Assembly: GCA_023053685.1 (NCBI GenBank)
Contig: JALIGW010000013.1
Location: 14,928,001 to 14,992,000 of the forward strand
DNA length: 64,000 nucleotides
Source: Diadophis punctatus similis
Lineage: Eukaryota; Chordata; Lepidosauria; Squamata; Dipsadidae
Direction of reading: 5' to 3'
The position numbers and the translations under genes are program-made. Numbering within the stretch: position 1 is the first letter of the stretch; every line of letters begins with the position of its first letter. Of this stretch, positions 22,131-64,000 are shown in pieces. A model generated the notes under the pieces. The model had not been told where the DNA came from and made no database searches. It was given only the letters and a program-made list of their open reading frames with translations.

Positions 22131-22245
22131 GGAGATCTCTATGGATGTTCAGTCATCCAGGTCATGGTTGTCTTAAAAGTGCTTTTTTTCCAAGAGGCAA
22201 CTGGACTTTCTGGTTTTTCTTTGAAGATGTTTCATCATTGATTTG
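22107..22245 (-). mobile_element. Penelope-like repeat fragment, antisense copy
   Basis: On the - strand: GATGAAACATCTTCAAAG, then AAAACCAGAAAGTCCAGTTG, then the GACAACCATGACC block shared with 20731-20797. The GAAAC keeps the 3' half of a hammerhead core; the CUGANGA half is lost. Borders the CpG-rich patch. Confidence 0.5.
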
Positions 22246-22362
22246 TTTTGTCTAAAGCTATGTCTAGTGATATATTTCTTGGTACTTTTAGTTTTCATTG
22301 TTGTCATAATGAACAACAATAATAATATAATAACCACCTCAATGATGGGATAACCAATTACA

Positions 22363-22790
22363 ACTTTAAAAAAGCCAACTATGATAACAAACGCCGACCT
22401 CTCATCTCTTGATTGGCATACACTATTCTATGGCTGTAATACTGCCGAAGACTACTACAATATCTTTTTGCTCGAAATCCAAAGAGTAATTAAATTATAT
22501 GTACCACTAATAATCATCACCAAAACCAAGAAAAATAAATTACCCATAAAAATAAGGAAGCTCCAATCCCAAAAAAAGATCTCTTTGGTGAAAAAATAAA
22601 ACAGGCTACGTTGCTAACTGTAAAAGCGTTACAAAAATCTGTGTCACCAAATAAATTATCACATCAATCAAGAAGAAAACCTGTGCACGAAGTCCACACG
22701 AGCGTCCTATTACTTTGTAAACAACCAACTCAAAGACTCAAGATCCATCCCTCCCCTTAAAGGACCAAAAGGTAGACTATAATAATGATA
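22363..22790 (+). mobile_element. L2/CR1-like LINE fragment (between endonuclease and reverse transcriptase)
   Basis: The frame from 22381 reads SLDWHTLFYGCNTAEDYYN, then IQRVIKLYVPLI and a Lys-rich KLPIKIRKLQSQKK, the usual pre-RT linker of this clade. Out-of-frame continuation resembles FYYFVNNQLKDSRSIPPLK. No RT domain follows, so it is an internal fragment with frameshifts. Confidence 0.75.
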
Positions 22791-24639
22791 ATTTATCCTA
22801 GCATTGTTTCAACTTTGATCCGTTAGTAGTAATTGATTGTAATTTACAAGTAATTACTTGTTTATATTTACACTTTTAACTTTTTTAATCCATGAGTAAA
22901 CTTCCGTGAATCTGTAGTGACTTGGAAACATACAAATTAAATAAATAAATTAAGTCTGGATTGGCTGCACTTTCCTTTTGATAACCAGTGATTGCTTCAA
23001 TCTTGGCAAGTATTTCGCATTAACGTACATCTTTCATATTCATGCAATAATTGTTCATAAAAATTGTAAATCATCTTTCAGCTTGAGTTTGATCCTAAGT
23101 GACTTCATGAATGTATTCATGTAAATTTTTTTTCAACAACATGGAAATGATTTGCTATGGCTATCTTCCCAGATGGTTTTGACTTCGCAATTAGTTTTGA
23201 CTTTCCAATCTCTGACACAGCCTTGGCCTACTTAGGCAAGCCAAGATCTACAGTAGATAGCATCAATAATTCTTAATAATTAATCATAATAGATGTGTAC
23301 TTAATAAATTATTCAGAACATCAAGGCAAAGGAAACATGCAAAACATGGCTGTTGAAAATTCTGATCTTCACCAGAATGACCACTGGATACATCTTTATT
23401 TTCTTCTGTATAATGAAGTATGTTCATCCTCTTTCCTTGAGACTAATTGGGGCAGGCACATATGTTGTGCTTATCTTTCTGCTCTTCTATCAAGCTGTGT
23501 GCCATTGGTTGTGCCACATATGATCTGCTCTGTCACATGACTAGGAGGGAAATGTGGTGAGGGATTTAAAATGGATCAGTGCAAAATTCTATGTCCCTCA
23601 TAGCAAAGCTTGGAACCTCCCCCCCCCCCCAATGTTTTCCTCCCAAGCCCAGCCCATTTTCAAAGTCAATCTTTTGTTTGCAAATATCTCTTATTGAATC
23701 ATCTTTGGTCCCATTATATCCTAGAGTCTAGACACTTATTCTGCAAGCAGAAATTCTAAGGCCTTACATCATTGATAGGATTAGAAAAGATAAAAATCAC
23801 ACTTCGGTTTCAGATCATTCTTGCCTCAACTGTGCACTATCTTAGATGGTGCCTTTTGTAACTAGTTGTAGTAAATCTGCTGCCCAATAAATAGAGGCAC
23901 CTTTGTAGTTATCAACATTGTACAAAGGGGTATTTCTAATGAGTTATCTATATCCGTTAACTCAGAAAATCCATGGAATTCAATGCCAGTTGAATGAAGG
24001 TATAACTAAATAAATCTGGATAACTGATTGGGTTTTAATAACAACCAAGCCTAATATTTAAAAGGCATTATTAAAGACATAAATTTGATTTATTGCAACT
24101 TTGCAAGTTTTCCCTACTTCTTTTTCATTTTGGAAAGTTAATATTATTGGTTGTTGTAAACAGCTCCATCTTGTGGCAAAATATATACTATTAATCAGAT
24201 ACTTCATAATTATGACTTAAAATGGTCCTTATATAATAAGATCAGAAAAATATACCATTATATTTCACATGACAATATTGCTATGATGTTCATGTATACT
24301 TAAGACTCTATACAGTATAATAGAATAATGACTTATTCTGTCTTGGAAAAAAACATAGAGATCTAGAACGTTCATGTAATTTTGTAGTGTTTTTATCTAA
24401 CAATGGGTTATATTTCAAGGAATGTTTGTCCTCTTCCACATTAAATATTAGTAATATAGACCTTTCATAAACAGAATATATTGAGGGTAGCTTTTTTGTA
24501 AATGTTTTAAATAGGAGAAAGAAACATCAATAACCTGTACTGTTTGATAGTACAACTCTTAATTGAAAATGGAATGATCTGAAACCTTGACTATTGACAT
24601 TGAAAAAAATGGAATTAGAAAAAATAGTTATCCCCCTCC
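22791..24639. other. Intergenic, nothing recognised
   Basis: AT-rich; no gene. A 10-base C run at 23620 and short A/T-rich repeats only. Confidence 0.5.
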
Positions 24640-24900
24640 AAACTATGGACAGTGTGTTTTCTCCCAAGCTGCTGCCTTACAGGCAGGCTGCCCAGGTTCA
24701 AATCCCGGTAAGGGTATGACTATCTGATGAAAGCTAAATAGTTTGAAATAGATCTATGGGAGGAAGCATATTAAGCTTCAGTGCAAGTTTTAATCACTTG
24801 TTTATTATTTTTGTTTTAATGAGATTCTCTATTTTCATTTTTTTCACTGCCCACTGCTCATAGATAGTTGGCCATATAAATTGAATAAATAAATAAAAAT
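24640..24900 (+). mobile_element. tRNA-derived SINE
   Basis: tRNA-like head with AAGCTGCTGCCTTACAGGCA and a polymerase III B box GGTTCAAATCC starting at 24695, then an AT-rich body and an (AATA)n tail near 24885. Confidence 0.65.
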
Positions 24901-24984
24901 ATCAAGAGCAAACTAATGACAATAGTACACTAAGCAGTCTTACGTTGACATTGAAGACATGGTAGATAACTTCTGCCTTTTAAG

Positions 24985-25515
24985 ATCGACTATCAACAGG
25001 AAAAGTAAGAAATACCCTGCAGACTAGTACTTGGTAGAATAGCAATGAAGACCTTGGAAAAGATATTCAGGTGTATTTGTACCTACAAAGATCAGAATTG
25101 TGAAGGCAATGATTTTCCCCTATGATATTTTATGAAAGTGAAACAAGTCAGAACGAATATTATATTGACACTTTTGAACGTTCATGCTGGAGAAGATTCC
25201 TAGGGATGTCATGGATGGACAAGAAAACAAAAGGATTATTGAACAAATCAACCTAAAATTCTCAAATGAGGCACAACTGACCAGGCTCACATTAACTTAC
25301 TTTGGACACATTGTAAAGAAAACCTAGTCCTCTGGAGAAATCAAATAATGTTGAGAAAGATGAAAAGAAAGAGGACAATAAACAACAAGGTGGACGGACT
25401 CAATTACAGCTGGAAGACTTGAAGGGGCAAGGTGAGGACAGGTCATTCTGGAGAAAATCAACTACTTGTTGCTAATAGTTGATACTGATCTGATGGCACA
25501 TAGAACTTTAGCAGC
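24985..25515 (+). mobile_element. Bov-B (RTE-clade) LINE 3' fragment
   Basis: Translation with frameshifts recovers the Bov-B C-terminal region: an RIVKAMIFP-like stretch, a YFGH-like stretch near 25305, and the GATCTGATGGCACATAGAAC 3' end. Heavily mutated. A related piece lies at 39295-39830. Confidence 0.65.
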
Positions 25516-25807
25516 AGCAGCAGCTTCTAGTTCTTCAACAGCAACAGACAGCACCTTTCATTCGCACTTTTGTAACTCTGGAGGGTCCGCCTGAACAAAC
25601 AGCCTCACCGTTTCATTTCCAAGTTTATGGTGTAAATTCTCATTGGGTGATTTGTTAAAATGACAACTTGCTATTAAGATAAGTATTATTTCCAACTGAT
25701 TAGTAGACATTTATGATATCTACTGGTTGTACGGTACATGTTAGGGTTTAATGCTTCTTATATAGTAAATAAGAAAAGACATGGATGGAAGGGAAGGTAA
25801 AATACAG

Positions 25808-25813
25808 TTTAAT
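25808..25813 (-). terminator. Candidate MRPS9 polyadenylation signal
   Basis: ATTAAA on the - strand 40 bases after the stop codon, the usual variant hexamer. It implies a very short 3' UTR ending near 25785-25795. Confidence 0.5.
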
Positions 25814-25852
25814 TACAAAGATTGATTCCTATAAAATATAACATCTTCATTT

Positions 25853-55788
<29,936 letters not shown>

Positions 55789-58200
55789 CTAAGAGGAAAA
55801 AGCACAAGGAAGTTTTTAAAAACAGAAGCATTCATTAACGTCTGAAGATACATGATACAACAATTGCACTGAAGTTAAAGAAGCCTTGGCTTCGTTAGTA
55901 CCTGGATGAGACTTTATCGGAGTCTTTATATAGCACTCTGATTTGATGATGAAACAAAGAGTATAATAAATACATTGTGCACACACACATGCATAACCGC
56001 TGCACCTCACCTACATATAAGGAAAATATGTTACAGTTCAACCACAGGCAGCCACTGTGGAGACAAAGGATCACAAGTAATATTTTGGATGGTTGAGAGA
56101 GATAAAGTTTTGAAGAAGTTTTTTTTAAAGCTTCATGTCTTTTTTAAACTACATGTTTTGTCTTTTATCTTCTTTTATCTGAAAATCAGATAACTTAGTG
56201 TTACCATATCTAAATTGCAAAAATCTAGATAGTCACTACATGGCCTAAAAGAGATGCAGAAAACCTTTGTTCGTTGCTGCCACTTAAATAGTTATCTGGA
56301 TTTTTGCAACCGAAACAAGGTTACATTTTTTTCTCCTGTCATTGTGGACACAGGAACTTCCAACAGCCACAAAATAGGTTTTGGAAGCTCTACGGTGTCC
56401 ACCCGAGGTCTAGACCAAATAAATTTTACTTTAATTGACTTAGGGAGCTTGTAAATCAAATACATAAATATCCAAATCCACATGTGAGCAATGCTTTTAC
56501 TGTATTAATAACAATCAAATTATCACAAAGTATATGTGGGGCAAAATTCATCTAACTGGTCGAAAGTCAAAGACATGCCAGTTGCCAAGGTGCCTGAATT
56601 TTGAGCATGTGGCCATGGGGATGCTGCAGTGGTGGACAGGTTGTAAGCCATTTTTCAGTGTTGTTGTAACTTTAAACGATCACTAAACGAATAGTTGTAA
56701 GTCAAGAAATAACTGTACCTCTTATCTTCCCTCACTATCACACATCATAAAACAACCTATTCAGAAGAGAATCTGTTTGCACCTCCCCCATATAAATGTG
56801 CAGATGAGAATGCTAGCAAGTTATTTTATTTTTGTGGACAAGGTTGGATGAAAAGATTTTTTGTTAATAAAAATGAACTACACTGAGTGTTGCAAAATCA
56901 GCATGCAAATTTAAAAGACACTCCAGTAACTGGCTGATTTGGACTTGCTCAAGACAAAAATGATTAACATTTTTTCTCCATGCTTGGTCCCTTGTTATTC
57001 CATACAATAAATACAAGATTAAAACAATAGTATTTTGAAATAATTTAACACCATTAACCAAACCAGGGTCCATTGGAATTGGGTAGCCAATAAATTTAAA
57101 CAAAACAAACAGACAAACGGGCAAGTAGATCTGGAAGGCCTTAATATCTGAGGAAGGCCAGCATGAACACAGCTACGTTTTTTAAAAAAAGTGCTGCATA
57201 ACATGTAGAAGTAAAAATTAGCTTTGTTGAAAAAAACATGTAATCTAGCAATGCTTCCTTTGCTTGTTATCAGCTTTAAATACTTACTCATAGTGTGTGT
57301 CCTATAGGAAATCCTCATTAAGAAATTCATCTGAAAAGTTTTTCTGAAGCTAAACTGCACAAAACTGTATATGATTCAACAGATCTTCATATAAAATAAT
57401 CCAATTCATAGTGTTCATATGAAAATATGTATTTTGATATTAAATATTAAGTATTCATGTACTTGAAATTATAGGAAACTAGTAGCAGGACTAGTACTAC
57501 TAGTAGTATATTTTACTACTTTTAATAGCAACTTTCTGACACAAGTTGCTACTACAAATAAATATGGTAGAAAGATTAATGATTGCTTGAAAAATACCTG
57601 GCATCTGCCTTGTAAATGAATTCTCATTAAGGGCTATTCTTTCCTAATAAACTGTGTTTGAAACAGATGTCACAGTGAAGCAAGTTACCATTTATTTTTG
57701 CAAACTGCCTGCCTCAAACACTAAGGCACGACTCATTTATGTGGACCTACTGAAAATAACTAATAATCAGGCAAAGTGTACCTGTGAGAGTTTGATAAGT
57801 ATGTGCAGAGCAAGGAAGACTGTTGTGTGAACTGCTTCTAGAACACAGAAGCCTATGGGAGGGCAATAAGGGGTTTACTTAAGATTTTATTGCTGCTACA
57901 AATCAAGATACTCAGGATGCCAAATGTCACCTCAACAGCTCAATCTATCACATATTTATTTCAATGAGCAGATATAAAAGCAATGGACAGTTCTTGCACT
58001 AATTCTGCATTTCTTCTAAATTCTAGTATTATTTATTCTGAAAGAAGTTTAAAGGCAGACAATTTGTAAAACACAATCTTAGTAATAAATACTTGATGCA
58101 AGAATTGTTTGTATCACTTTTCTTTAACTTGTCCTCCAGACATTTTGGAATCCAACATTTTTAGTGTGTTGGGTATCAGTTACTGTAGCTATACTAAAGC
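55789..58200. other. MRPS9 first intron (inferred), one repeat fragment
   Basis: No exon recognised. 56570-56720 is a fragment of the GTAGTCCTCGACTTA family (TGAATTTTGAGCATGTGGCC, GTTGTAAGTCAAGAA). Confidence 0.5.
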
Positions 58201-58208
58201 ACCTAGTC

Positions 58209-58457
58209 TAGGGGTCGGCAGCCTTAAACACTCAAAGAGCCACAAAGGTCCTAACTGGAAGCCCCCCATTCAATTCTGGAGCCGACCGGAAGTCCGGTTC
58301 CCCCACCATAGAGTCTCCTCCTAATGTGGCATCCTTTTTCCTCCACCTCTCCTAATCGAAAGCCCTATCAATTGTGGAGCCGACCAGCGACAGGGAGCCA
58401 CAGCAGAGGGATGAAAGAGCCACATGCGGCTCCAGAGCCGCGGGTTGCTGACCCCTG
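58209..58457. mobile_element. hAT-type element (CAGGGGTCGGCAACC family)
   Basis: Ends TAGGGGTCGGCAGCCTTAAA and GGGTTGCTGACCCCTG; flanks ACCTAGTC / ACCTAGAC. Shares CTCAAAGAGCCAC and GCGGCTCCAGAGCCGCG with 44057-44915. Confidence 0.85.
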
Positions 58458-59468
58458 ACCTAGACAGAGGGTCTACGTCAAGGAAACAGTAGAACTGGTG
58501 TCAGAAGTTGGTAATTGCTTCTTTACAACTTCAGATGAGGACTTTTGAGCATCTTTTTCTACTACTTACCATCTAGACCTAGACAGACCATTTAAAAATC
58601 CTGGTTCAGAAGCTGAACAATTTATTCCGTCCCTCTTAAAACCTTAGTGCATCACAGCAAGTACACTTCCTGCTCAAAACAATGATTCGCAAAGGCGGTT
58701 ATCTTCCAGCTTTTGTGGAAGATGGCAAGATATGGCTAGACAGATTTGTTTTTCTTTTACCAAGATAATCAGTGGGTAAGACAACTGTAATTTCAATCAA
58801 GCACTCTGCCAAAAGAACAGAAGCAGCACTGGCAAAGCAGTAATGGCTCAAGCTTGGCAAAGAGCCATCTTCATGCACTTCTTTATTTGTCCTGTGTTCA
58901 TATTAACAAAGCTTCTCAGCAGTCTAATTATTCTATAAACAGATTATTGAAGTTGTCTCCATGGAAAGAAACAAGTGAAGAAATCCCCCAGAACTTGAAG
59001 GATGCAATTTGGGCGGCATACAAATGCAACTAATAAATAATAAATAAATAAATAAATAAATTTGGCTGCTATATCCAATAGACTAAGCTAAACAATTTAG
59101 AAAATATGTCCATTCAGCTGATACTTTCTGAATAGTACTGGACACATAACCATTTTATTTCTCTGCTCTGCAGAATTTTAAATATATCTTTTCCAATACA
59201 AATTAAATTGATTTTAATGAAGCAAATATAGAAATAAAGTTGCTATATTTGCTAAGCATCACTTTAGGGAAACATAAGAGAGAAATTGATTTTAGTTCCA
59301 GAAGGATTGGGACTATGCTTCATCCTAAAATTACATTAGGGGACATCACACTTTACAACTGTGTTGCTTAGTGGTGGAAATTTTGGTCCCACTTACCATT
59401 ATTGACAATTACTTGTACTATATGATATTTCTTGCCAGTCAATATAGAGGCCATGTACATATAAAAAA
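58458..59468. other. Intronic, LINE 3' tail remnant
   Basis: Mostly unrecognised; TTTGGGCGGCATACAAATGC followed by (AATA)n at 59008-59060 looks like the extreme 3' end of an L2/CR1-like LINE. Confidence 0.45.
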
Positions 59469-60020
59469 AAGGTAAAGGTAAAGATTTCCCTTGAGCCGAG
59501 GTGGCACAGTGGTTAGAGTGCAGCACTGCAGGCTACTTCAGCTGGCTGCTAGCTGCAGTTCAGCTGTTCAAATCTCACGGGCTCAAGGTTGACTCAGCCT
59601 TCCATCCTTCTGAAGTCGGTAAAATGAGGACCCAGATTGTTGGGGGCAATATGCTGAACTCTGTAAACCGCTTAGAGAGGGCTGTAAAGCACTAAGAAGC
59701 AGTATATAAGTCTAAGTGCTATTGCTATTGTCCAGTCGTGTCTGACTCTAGTAGACACTGCTCATCTCTGTTTCCTAATCTAGGGAGGAAGTGTTGCCCA
59801 AAGACATTTCCACGGTCGTGACCAGCATGACTATACACAAAGGCACATGGAACACTGCTACCTTCCCTCAGAAGTGGTATCTATTTATCTACTTGCATAG
59901 TGTGCTTTCGAACTGCTAGGTTGGCAGAAACTGGGGCAAGTAATCCTGTTGCACAGTGCTCGGGCCTCAAATTGCCAACCTTCCAGTCAACAAACCCAGA
60001 ATCTTAACTGCGGCTACATC
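59469..60020 (-). mobile_element. tRNA-derived SINE (Sauria-SINE type) interrupted by another SINE
   Basis: Right part 59731-60020 and a short left tail (GGTAAAGGTAAAG) match the intact element at 60775-61113: CAGCATGACTA, GCTTTCGAACTGCTAGGTTG. On the - strand the tail is CTTTACCTTTACC, the ACCTTT-type 3' end attributed to Sauria SINEs. Confidence 0.75.
59495..59730 (+). mobile_element. Squamate tRNA-derived SINE nested in an older SINE
   Basis: GCCGAGGTGGCACAGTGGTT head, B box GTTCAAATCTC, body GACTCAGCCTTCCATCCTTC, TATAAGTCTAAGTGCTATTG tail. Same family as 45511-45784 and the fragment at 12683-12782. Confidence 0.88.
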
Positions 60021-60774
60021 ACTTTCCAAGGATATGTCCTCAAAATGCCACCTCTATTTTATCATAAGCCCATGACTAAGGCAGTGTAAAGAATGCTTTA
60101 AGTGTTCCATCAAGAACGTTATTTATCATGTTATGTCAGCAAAAGATTTCCCATGTGGATAAGCTAGTGCACATGGAGGAGGTGGACAAGGTTGGGGACA
60201 GCAATCTGTTCAGATCCTATTGGTTCTTCAGGTCTGCTGTGAGAGGATCTCTTTTTTGGGTTGATCAGCTATTTTGATGGTTTGCAGTACTGTTTTATTT
60301 GTGAAGGAAACCGGAATTCCCAGTTGCTGCGGACACTTTCTTTGTATGTTGTGTGCATTTTCCATAAAGATAACATAACTGATTGATATAAAATTGCTTG
60401 CTGCCTCAACCAATGGATGGTGCAATTTTAAAACAACTGAGATAGACATGACTTTTGCTCTAGAATAAGATTTTCATTATGCCATATAAGGTAGTCGTCC
60501 AGGGATCCTTCTGTATGTGTTAGGGATAGATGGTGGGAAGGAGGCTGGAAGAGTAGAGAGCCCCTTTGCTCTGGCAGCAAAGGAGACCAGAATAATGGCT
60601 TGCACACCTACTTTATTTCAACAACAGTTATCTAGTGCCTTCACAAATCCAAATGACTGCTAGATGGCAAGCAAGGCATAAAAACATTCTAAGTCTTTGC
60701 TGTTGAAATGATGAGTGCTGGATAGATCAATAAGCATTTTGGAAAAAATGTGTGGATACAATTGATAGCCCACT

Positions 60775-61113
60775 AAGGTAAAGGTTCCCCCGTACATGTT
60801 GTTTCCGGTTCTAGGGGTGGTGCTCATCTCCATTTCTAAGCTGAAGAGCCAGCGCTGTCCGAAGGCATCTTCATGGTCATGTGGCCAGCATGACTAAACG
60901 CCGAAGGCGCACGGAACGCTGTTACCTTCCCACCAAAGTGGTCCCTATTTTTCTACTTGCATTTTTTATGTGCTTTCGAACTGCTAGGTTGGCAGAAGCT
61001 GGGACAAGTAACAGGACCTCACTCCGTTACACGGCGCTAGGGATTTGAACCGCTGAACTGCCGACCTTCTCATCGACAAGCTCAGCATCTTAGCACTGAG
61101 CCACCGCATCCCG
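60775..61113 (-). mobile_element. tRNA-derived SINE (Sauria-SINE type), near full length
   Basis: On the - strand: GGGATGCGGTGGCTCAGTGC head, B box GGTTCAAATCC (61041-61051), body GTTCGAAAGCACATAAAAAA, tail CCTTTACCTTA. Best-preserved SINE of this type here. Confidence 0.85.
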
Positions 61114-61115
61114 AT

Positions 61116-62850
61116 AGCCAACTACTCAACCCTATTTCCCAAATGTTTGAAGACCCCAAATACACCTAAGTAGCAGCTATATCTGACCAACAGAAATCAG
61201 GGTGACCACAGGATTGCCATCATGAGATGGCACCTTTGCTGCCATCTCATGGTCAAAGGACTAAAGGCAACAGGCGCTGTGGGAAAAGAAGAAAGAACAG
61301 AATGCTGAGGACTGCCTTGATCACATATTCAGGGCAGCAATTGGTGGCAGTTTTTCCCATGTTTGGCATTTGTGACTCGGATTTTCTGTGGGTTCTCAAA
61401 ATTTGACAGAAAACTTGGTGCAAAACTGCTCTTCAGACTTTTATTTAAACAACAGCATCTAGTTTTATTTTCATGCAAATTCCTTTGCAAGATCATTTAT
61501 AACTAATAATCTTGAAGTCAAGATTATTAGTTATAAATAACAACTAATTCATTCAATAATAACTAATTCATTCTCCCAATTCATTTTAGGATCACCAACC
61601 ATGCATTGCTTCCTTAGACCAACAGCTGATCTAGATCTATATTAGGTGCCCGCCATGATATAATATGGACTGCAAAGCAATAAACAGAGGTTCAAGGATA
61701 AAAACTTTATATAGATTTATTATAGATAAGCAGTTATGAAAAAATCCTGGGCTATATATCAAATGCTAAACTATATTTTCAATAAGATCAATATTTCAAT
61801 TCCTCTTTCTTCTATTCATGAGGTGTTAATAGTCTAGAAATTATCCTCTTTAAAATGAGAGAGACAGTTCTAATTGTCTCTTAATCTGACAACAGACAAC
61901 TCTTGATTTCAGATTTTTTGTGAAAACTGTCTCTTACATTAGTTTGTGCAAGTTTTCCTCCTTTTGAAAATAATTATATTAAATATATTTATAAATATAA
62001 ATATACTGAAGCTTAAGTTACACCACTTCGTCTTGACCTTCAGAATATCCTGATGGTATACTTTTTGTTTGTTAAGTTTGTCTGGAACCTGTTCTTGTTT
62101 CTTTCTTTCATTTTCTGTATGTATCCTTGTTTTCAGATCTTTGTGAAAGCTTATCTTTAAGCAAGGTACCCTGGCTTCATTTAATGTCCTATTTTCTTTT
62201 ATAGAAATTCCTTGCAATTGTATATCAGTATCATCATCTTTATAAACTCTCACTCACCCTGAGCTCCTATATTCATTATCTTTTCCTACCATTGGTTCGT
62301 ACTTGTTATAATTCTGAATGTATTATCTATTTTTAAAATTCAATACACATTTGATTATATTCAACTTTTCCTTAGCATCAAGACCTGTAGCACTGCAAGG
62401 TCACTTTTCTCCAATATTCCTGCTACTTCCACTTTCTCAACTTAATCTGCTTTACTGATTACTATTTGTAAAGAATGGCTGAACCTTTTTGTGCCTTCAA
62501 GCTCCATTCCTTAAATCAGGAATACATACTTGGTACAATTTTTCTCCCTATAATTTTCATCACTACATTTTCATACATCCTTGAAAGATCTAAAATTTGT
62601 TTTTGGGAGTTTCTCACCCATCTTCTCTTTAGTTGAGCAGGCAATTGTAGACACTACAATAATATTACTTTTATTTGTTCCTTCACTTATTTAATTCTGA
62701 TAGTCTCTATGCAACATTGCCAAGTTCATGTATTTGGATTTCTGAGCAGGAATGAATTATTTTTAACATATTGAAAAAGTTCCCCCTTTCTACTGATACT
62801 GTTCCTTTTGAACAAAGTGCTCTACTGTACTGTATATACCTGAACTGCTA
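61116..62850. other. Nothing recognised
   Basis: AT-rich; contains a small duplicated AACTAATTCATTC block near 61545-61575. No MRPS9 first exon seen. Confidence 0.5.
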
Positions 62851-62851
62851 C

Positions 62852-63182
62852 AGGTAGTCCTCGACCTACAACAGTTCATTTAGTGACCGTTCAAAGTTAC
62901 AACGGCACTGCGATCAAAATTCTGATGTTTGGCAACTGGTTCCAATTTATGACCATTGTTGTGTCTCAAGGTCATGTGATCACCTTTTGCAATCTCCTGA
63001 CAAGCAAAGTCAATGGGGAAACCAGATTCACTTAACAACCAGGTTACTAACCTATCTAACTGCAGTCATTCATTTAACAACTGTGGCAAGAAAGGTCTTA
63101 AAATGGAGTAAAATTCACTTAAATATTCCACTTAACATAAATTTTGGGCTCGATTGTGGTTGCAAGTTGAGGACTACTGTAT
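62852..63182. mobile_element. Interspersed repeat of the GTAGTCCTCGACTTA family, best copy
   Basis: Begins TACAGGTAGTCCTCGACCTA and ends TTGAGGACTACTGTA, giving ~15-bp inverted ends; interior CATGTGATCACCTTTTGC and CAATGGGGAAACCAGATTCA. Confidence 0.75.
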
Positions 63183-63499
63183 ATTCCAGTCATAAGAGTC
63201 ATCTCAATCAGGTTTCCACTATGATCTATTAAACCACATTTACTCTGGGTATGAAGACCTCAAGTTCAAGTTGGCTATTTACCACATTTTGACCAATACT
63301 GTATAATGTTGAATATAAATTGTATAACTTTATAAGCCAGTGAGGTTTTTTTTGCCGATTTCAGAAATTCTACAATTCTTTGTGAAATTCTTACATCACA
63401 CATTTCATTTATCGCACCATTCACTTTTCAAATTCAATTTAAAACTTGCTAATCAGGCTGGCCTCATTTTTTCTTGCCAGTCCTTCTGAAGTGTACTGT

Positions 63500-64000
63500 T
63501 TTTATTCATTCATTCATTCTATTCATATACGTGCACATCAGAGGTGAGTTGCTCCCGGTTCGGCCCAGTTCTGCAGACCGGTAGCGCCGGCGGTGGGAGG
63601 CTCTGCCCATCTGCCCGTGACACTTCTGCGTATGCGTAGAAGCATCGCACACGCGTGAACCGGTAGCAAAGGATTTTAGAACCCACTACTGCTGCACATC
63701 TCAGTTTACTTCACTCTAGACAGCTCACACACACACAAATATAAAAAGTAATAAAAACAGAAATACATAACAGCAGGCATAAACTAAACTATTATTCGCA
63801 CAACCAGAAGTATGTAACACATACTTAGGGTCCCAGGTTCAGGCATAAAGTCAAATTTTCAAGGCCTTACAAAAGACCAGCAGGAATTGGATAATATAAT
63901 CTCAGAGGAGAATGATGTTCCAAAGGTTTTAGAAAAGGCTCTCCTTCTGGGCCCATCAGCCAACAAATACCTGGAGCATGCCTTTCTGCCAGATAGGGTT
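63500..64000 (-). mobile_element. L2/CR1-like LINE 3' end, interrupted and running off the window
   Basis: (ATTC)n tail at 63503-63518, then after the inserted hAT element a body sharing AAAAGGCTCTCCTTCTGGGC with 7965-8513. More degraded than that copy. Confidence 0.65.
63539..63691. mobile_element. hAT-type element (CAGAGGTGAGTTGC family) inserted in a LINE
   Basis: Ends CAGAGGTGAGTTGCTCCCGG and GAACCCACTACTG; target duplication GTGCACAT / CTGCACAT. Related to 14571-14894 and 50643-50800. Confidence 0.82.

Noticed and set aside
21614..22255. 213-residue open frame in the CpG-rich patch
   Set aside because: No recognisable domain, crosses into a repeat fragment at 22107, and alternative frames are also open because of high GC.

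Overview
The window is vertebrate nuclear DNA and almost certainly comes from a squamate reptile (lizard or snake). Three spliced or single-exon vertebrate genes lie in a sea of squamate-type repeats: tRNA-derived SINEs of the Sauria-SINE kind, Bov-B and L2/CR1-like LINE pieces, many short hAT-type hairpin elements with 8-bp target duplications, and Penelope-like remnants. Family names for repeats are from memory and were not checked against a library. No bacterial-style operons, CRISPR arrays or tRNA/rRNA genes were seen.

Layout. (1) 513-9690, + strand: the last six coding exons and 3' UTR of TGFBRAP1 (metazoan VPS3, CORVET tethering complex); earlier exons lie left of the window. (2) 12984-14099, - strand: the complete coding exon of GPR45, an orphan class A GPCR. 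A splice acceptor just upstream of its ATG and a splice donor inside a CpG-rich patch at 21.5-22.1 kb suggest a non-coding first exon and promoter there. (3) 25785-55788, - strand: MRPS9 (mitochondrial ribosomal protein uS9m), ten coding exons recovered including the stop codon; the first exon with the start codon was not found and is probably beyond the right edge. The order and orientation TGFBRAP1 / GPR45 / MRPS9 match human chromosome 2q12, which supports all three calls. The genes are neighbours by conserved synteny and do not form a pathway: endosomal tethering, ciliary/neuronal GPCR signalling and mitochondrial translation.

Most of the remaining sequence is intron or intergenic DNA. 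About two dozen DNA-transposon copies could be delimited, many by exact 8-bp target duplications. One multi-copy family ends in TACCGTATTTTTCGGCGTAT-like termini flanked by TA; one of its copies contains a ~590-bp near-perfect palindrome. Three loci carry hammerhead-ribozyme-like cores typical of Penelope-like elements, one of them as two head-to-head copies. A repeat-free block at about 40.46-41.42 kb inside an MRPS9 intron looks like a conserved regulatory element, and a ~52-bp non-transposon direct duplication lies at 51.25 and 51.79 kb. Most open reading frames elsewhere come from transposons or microsatellites and are not genes.
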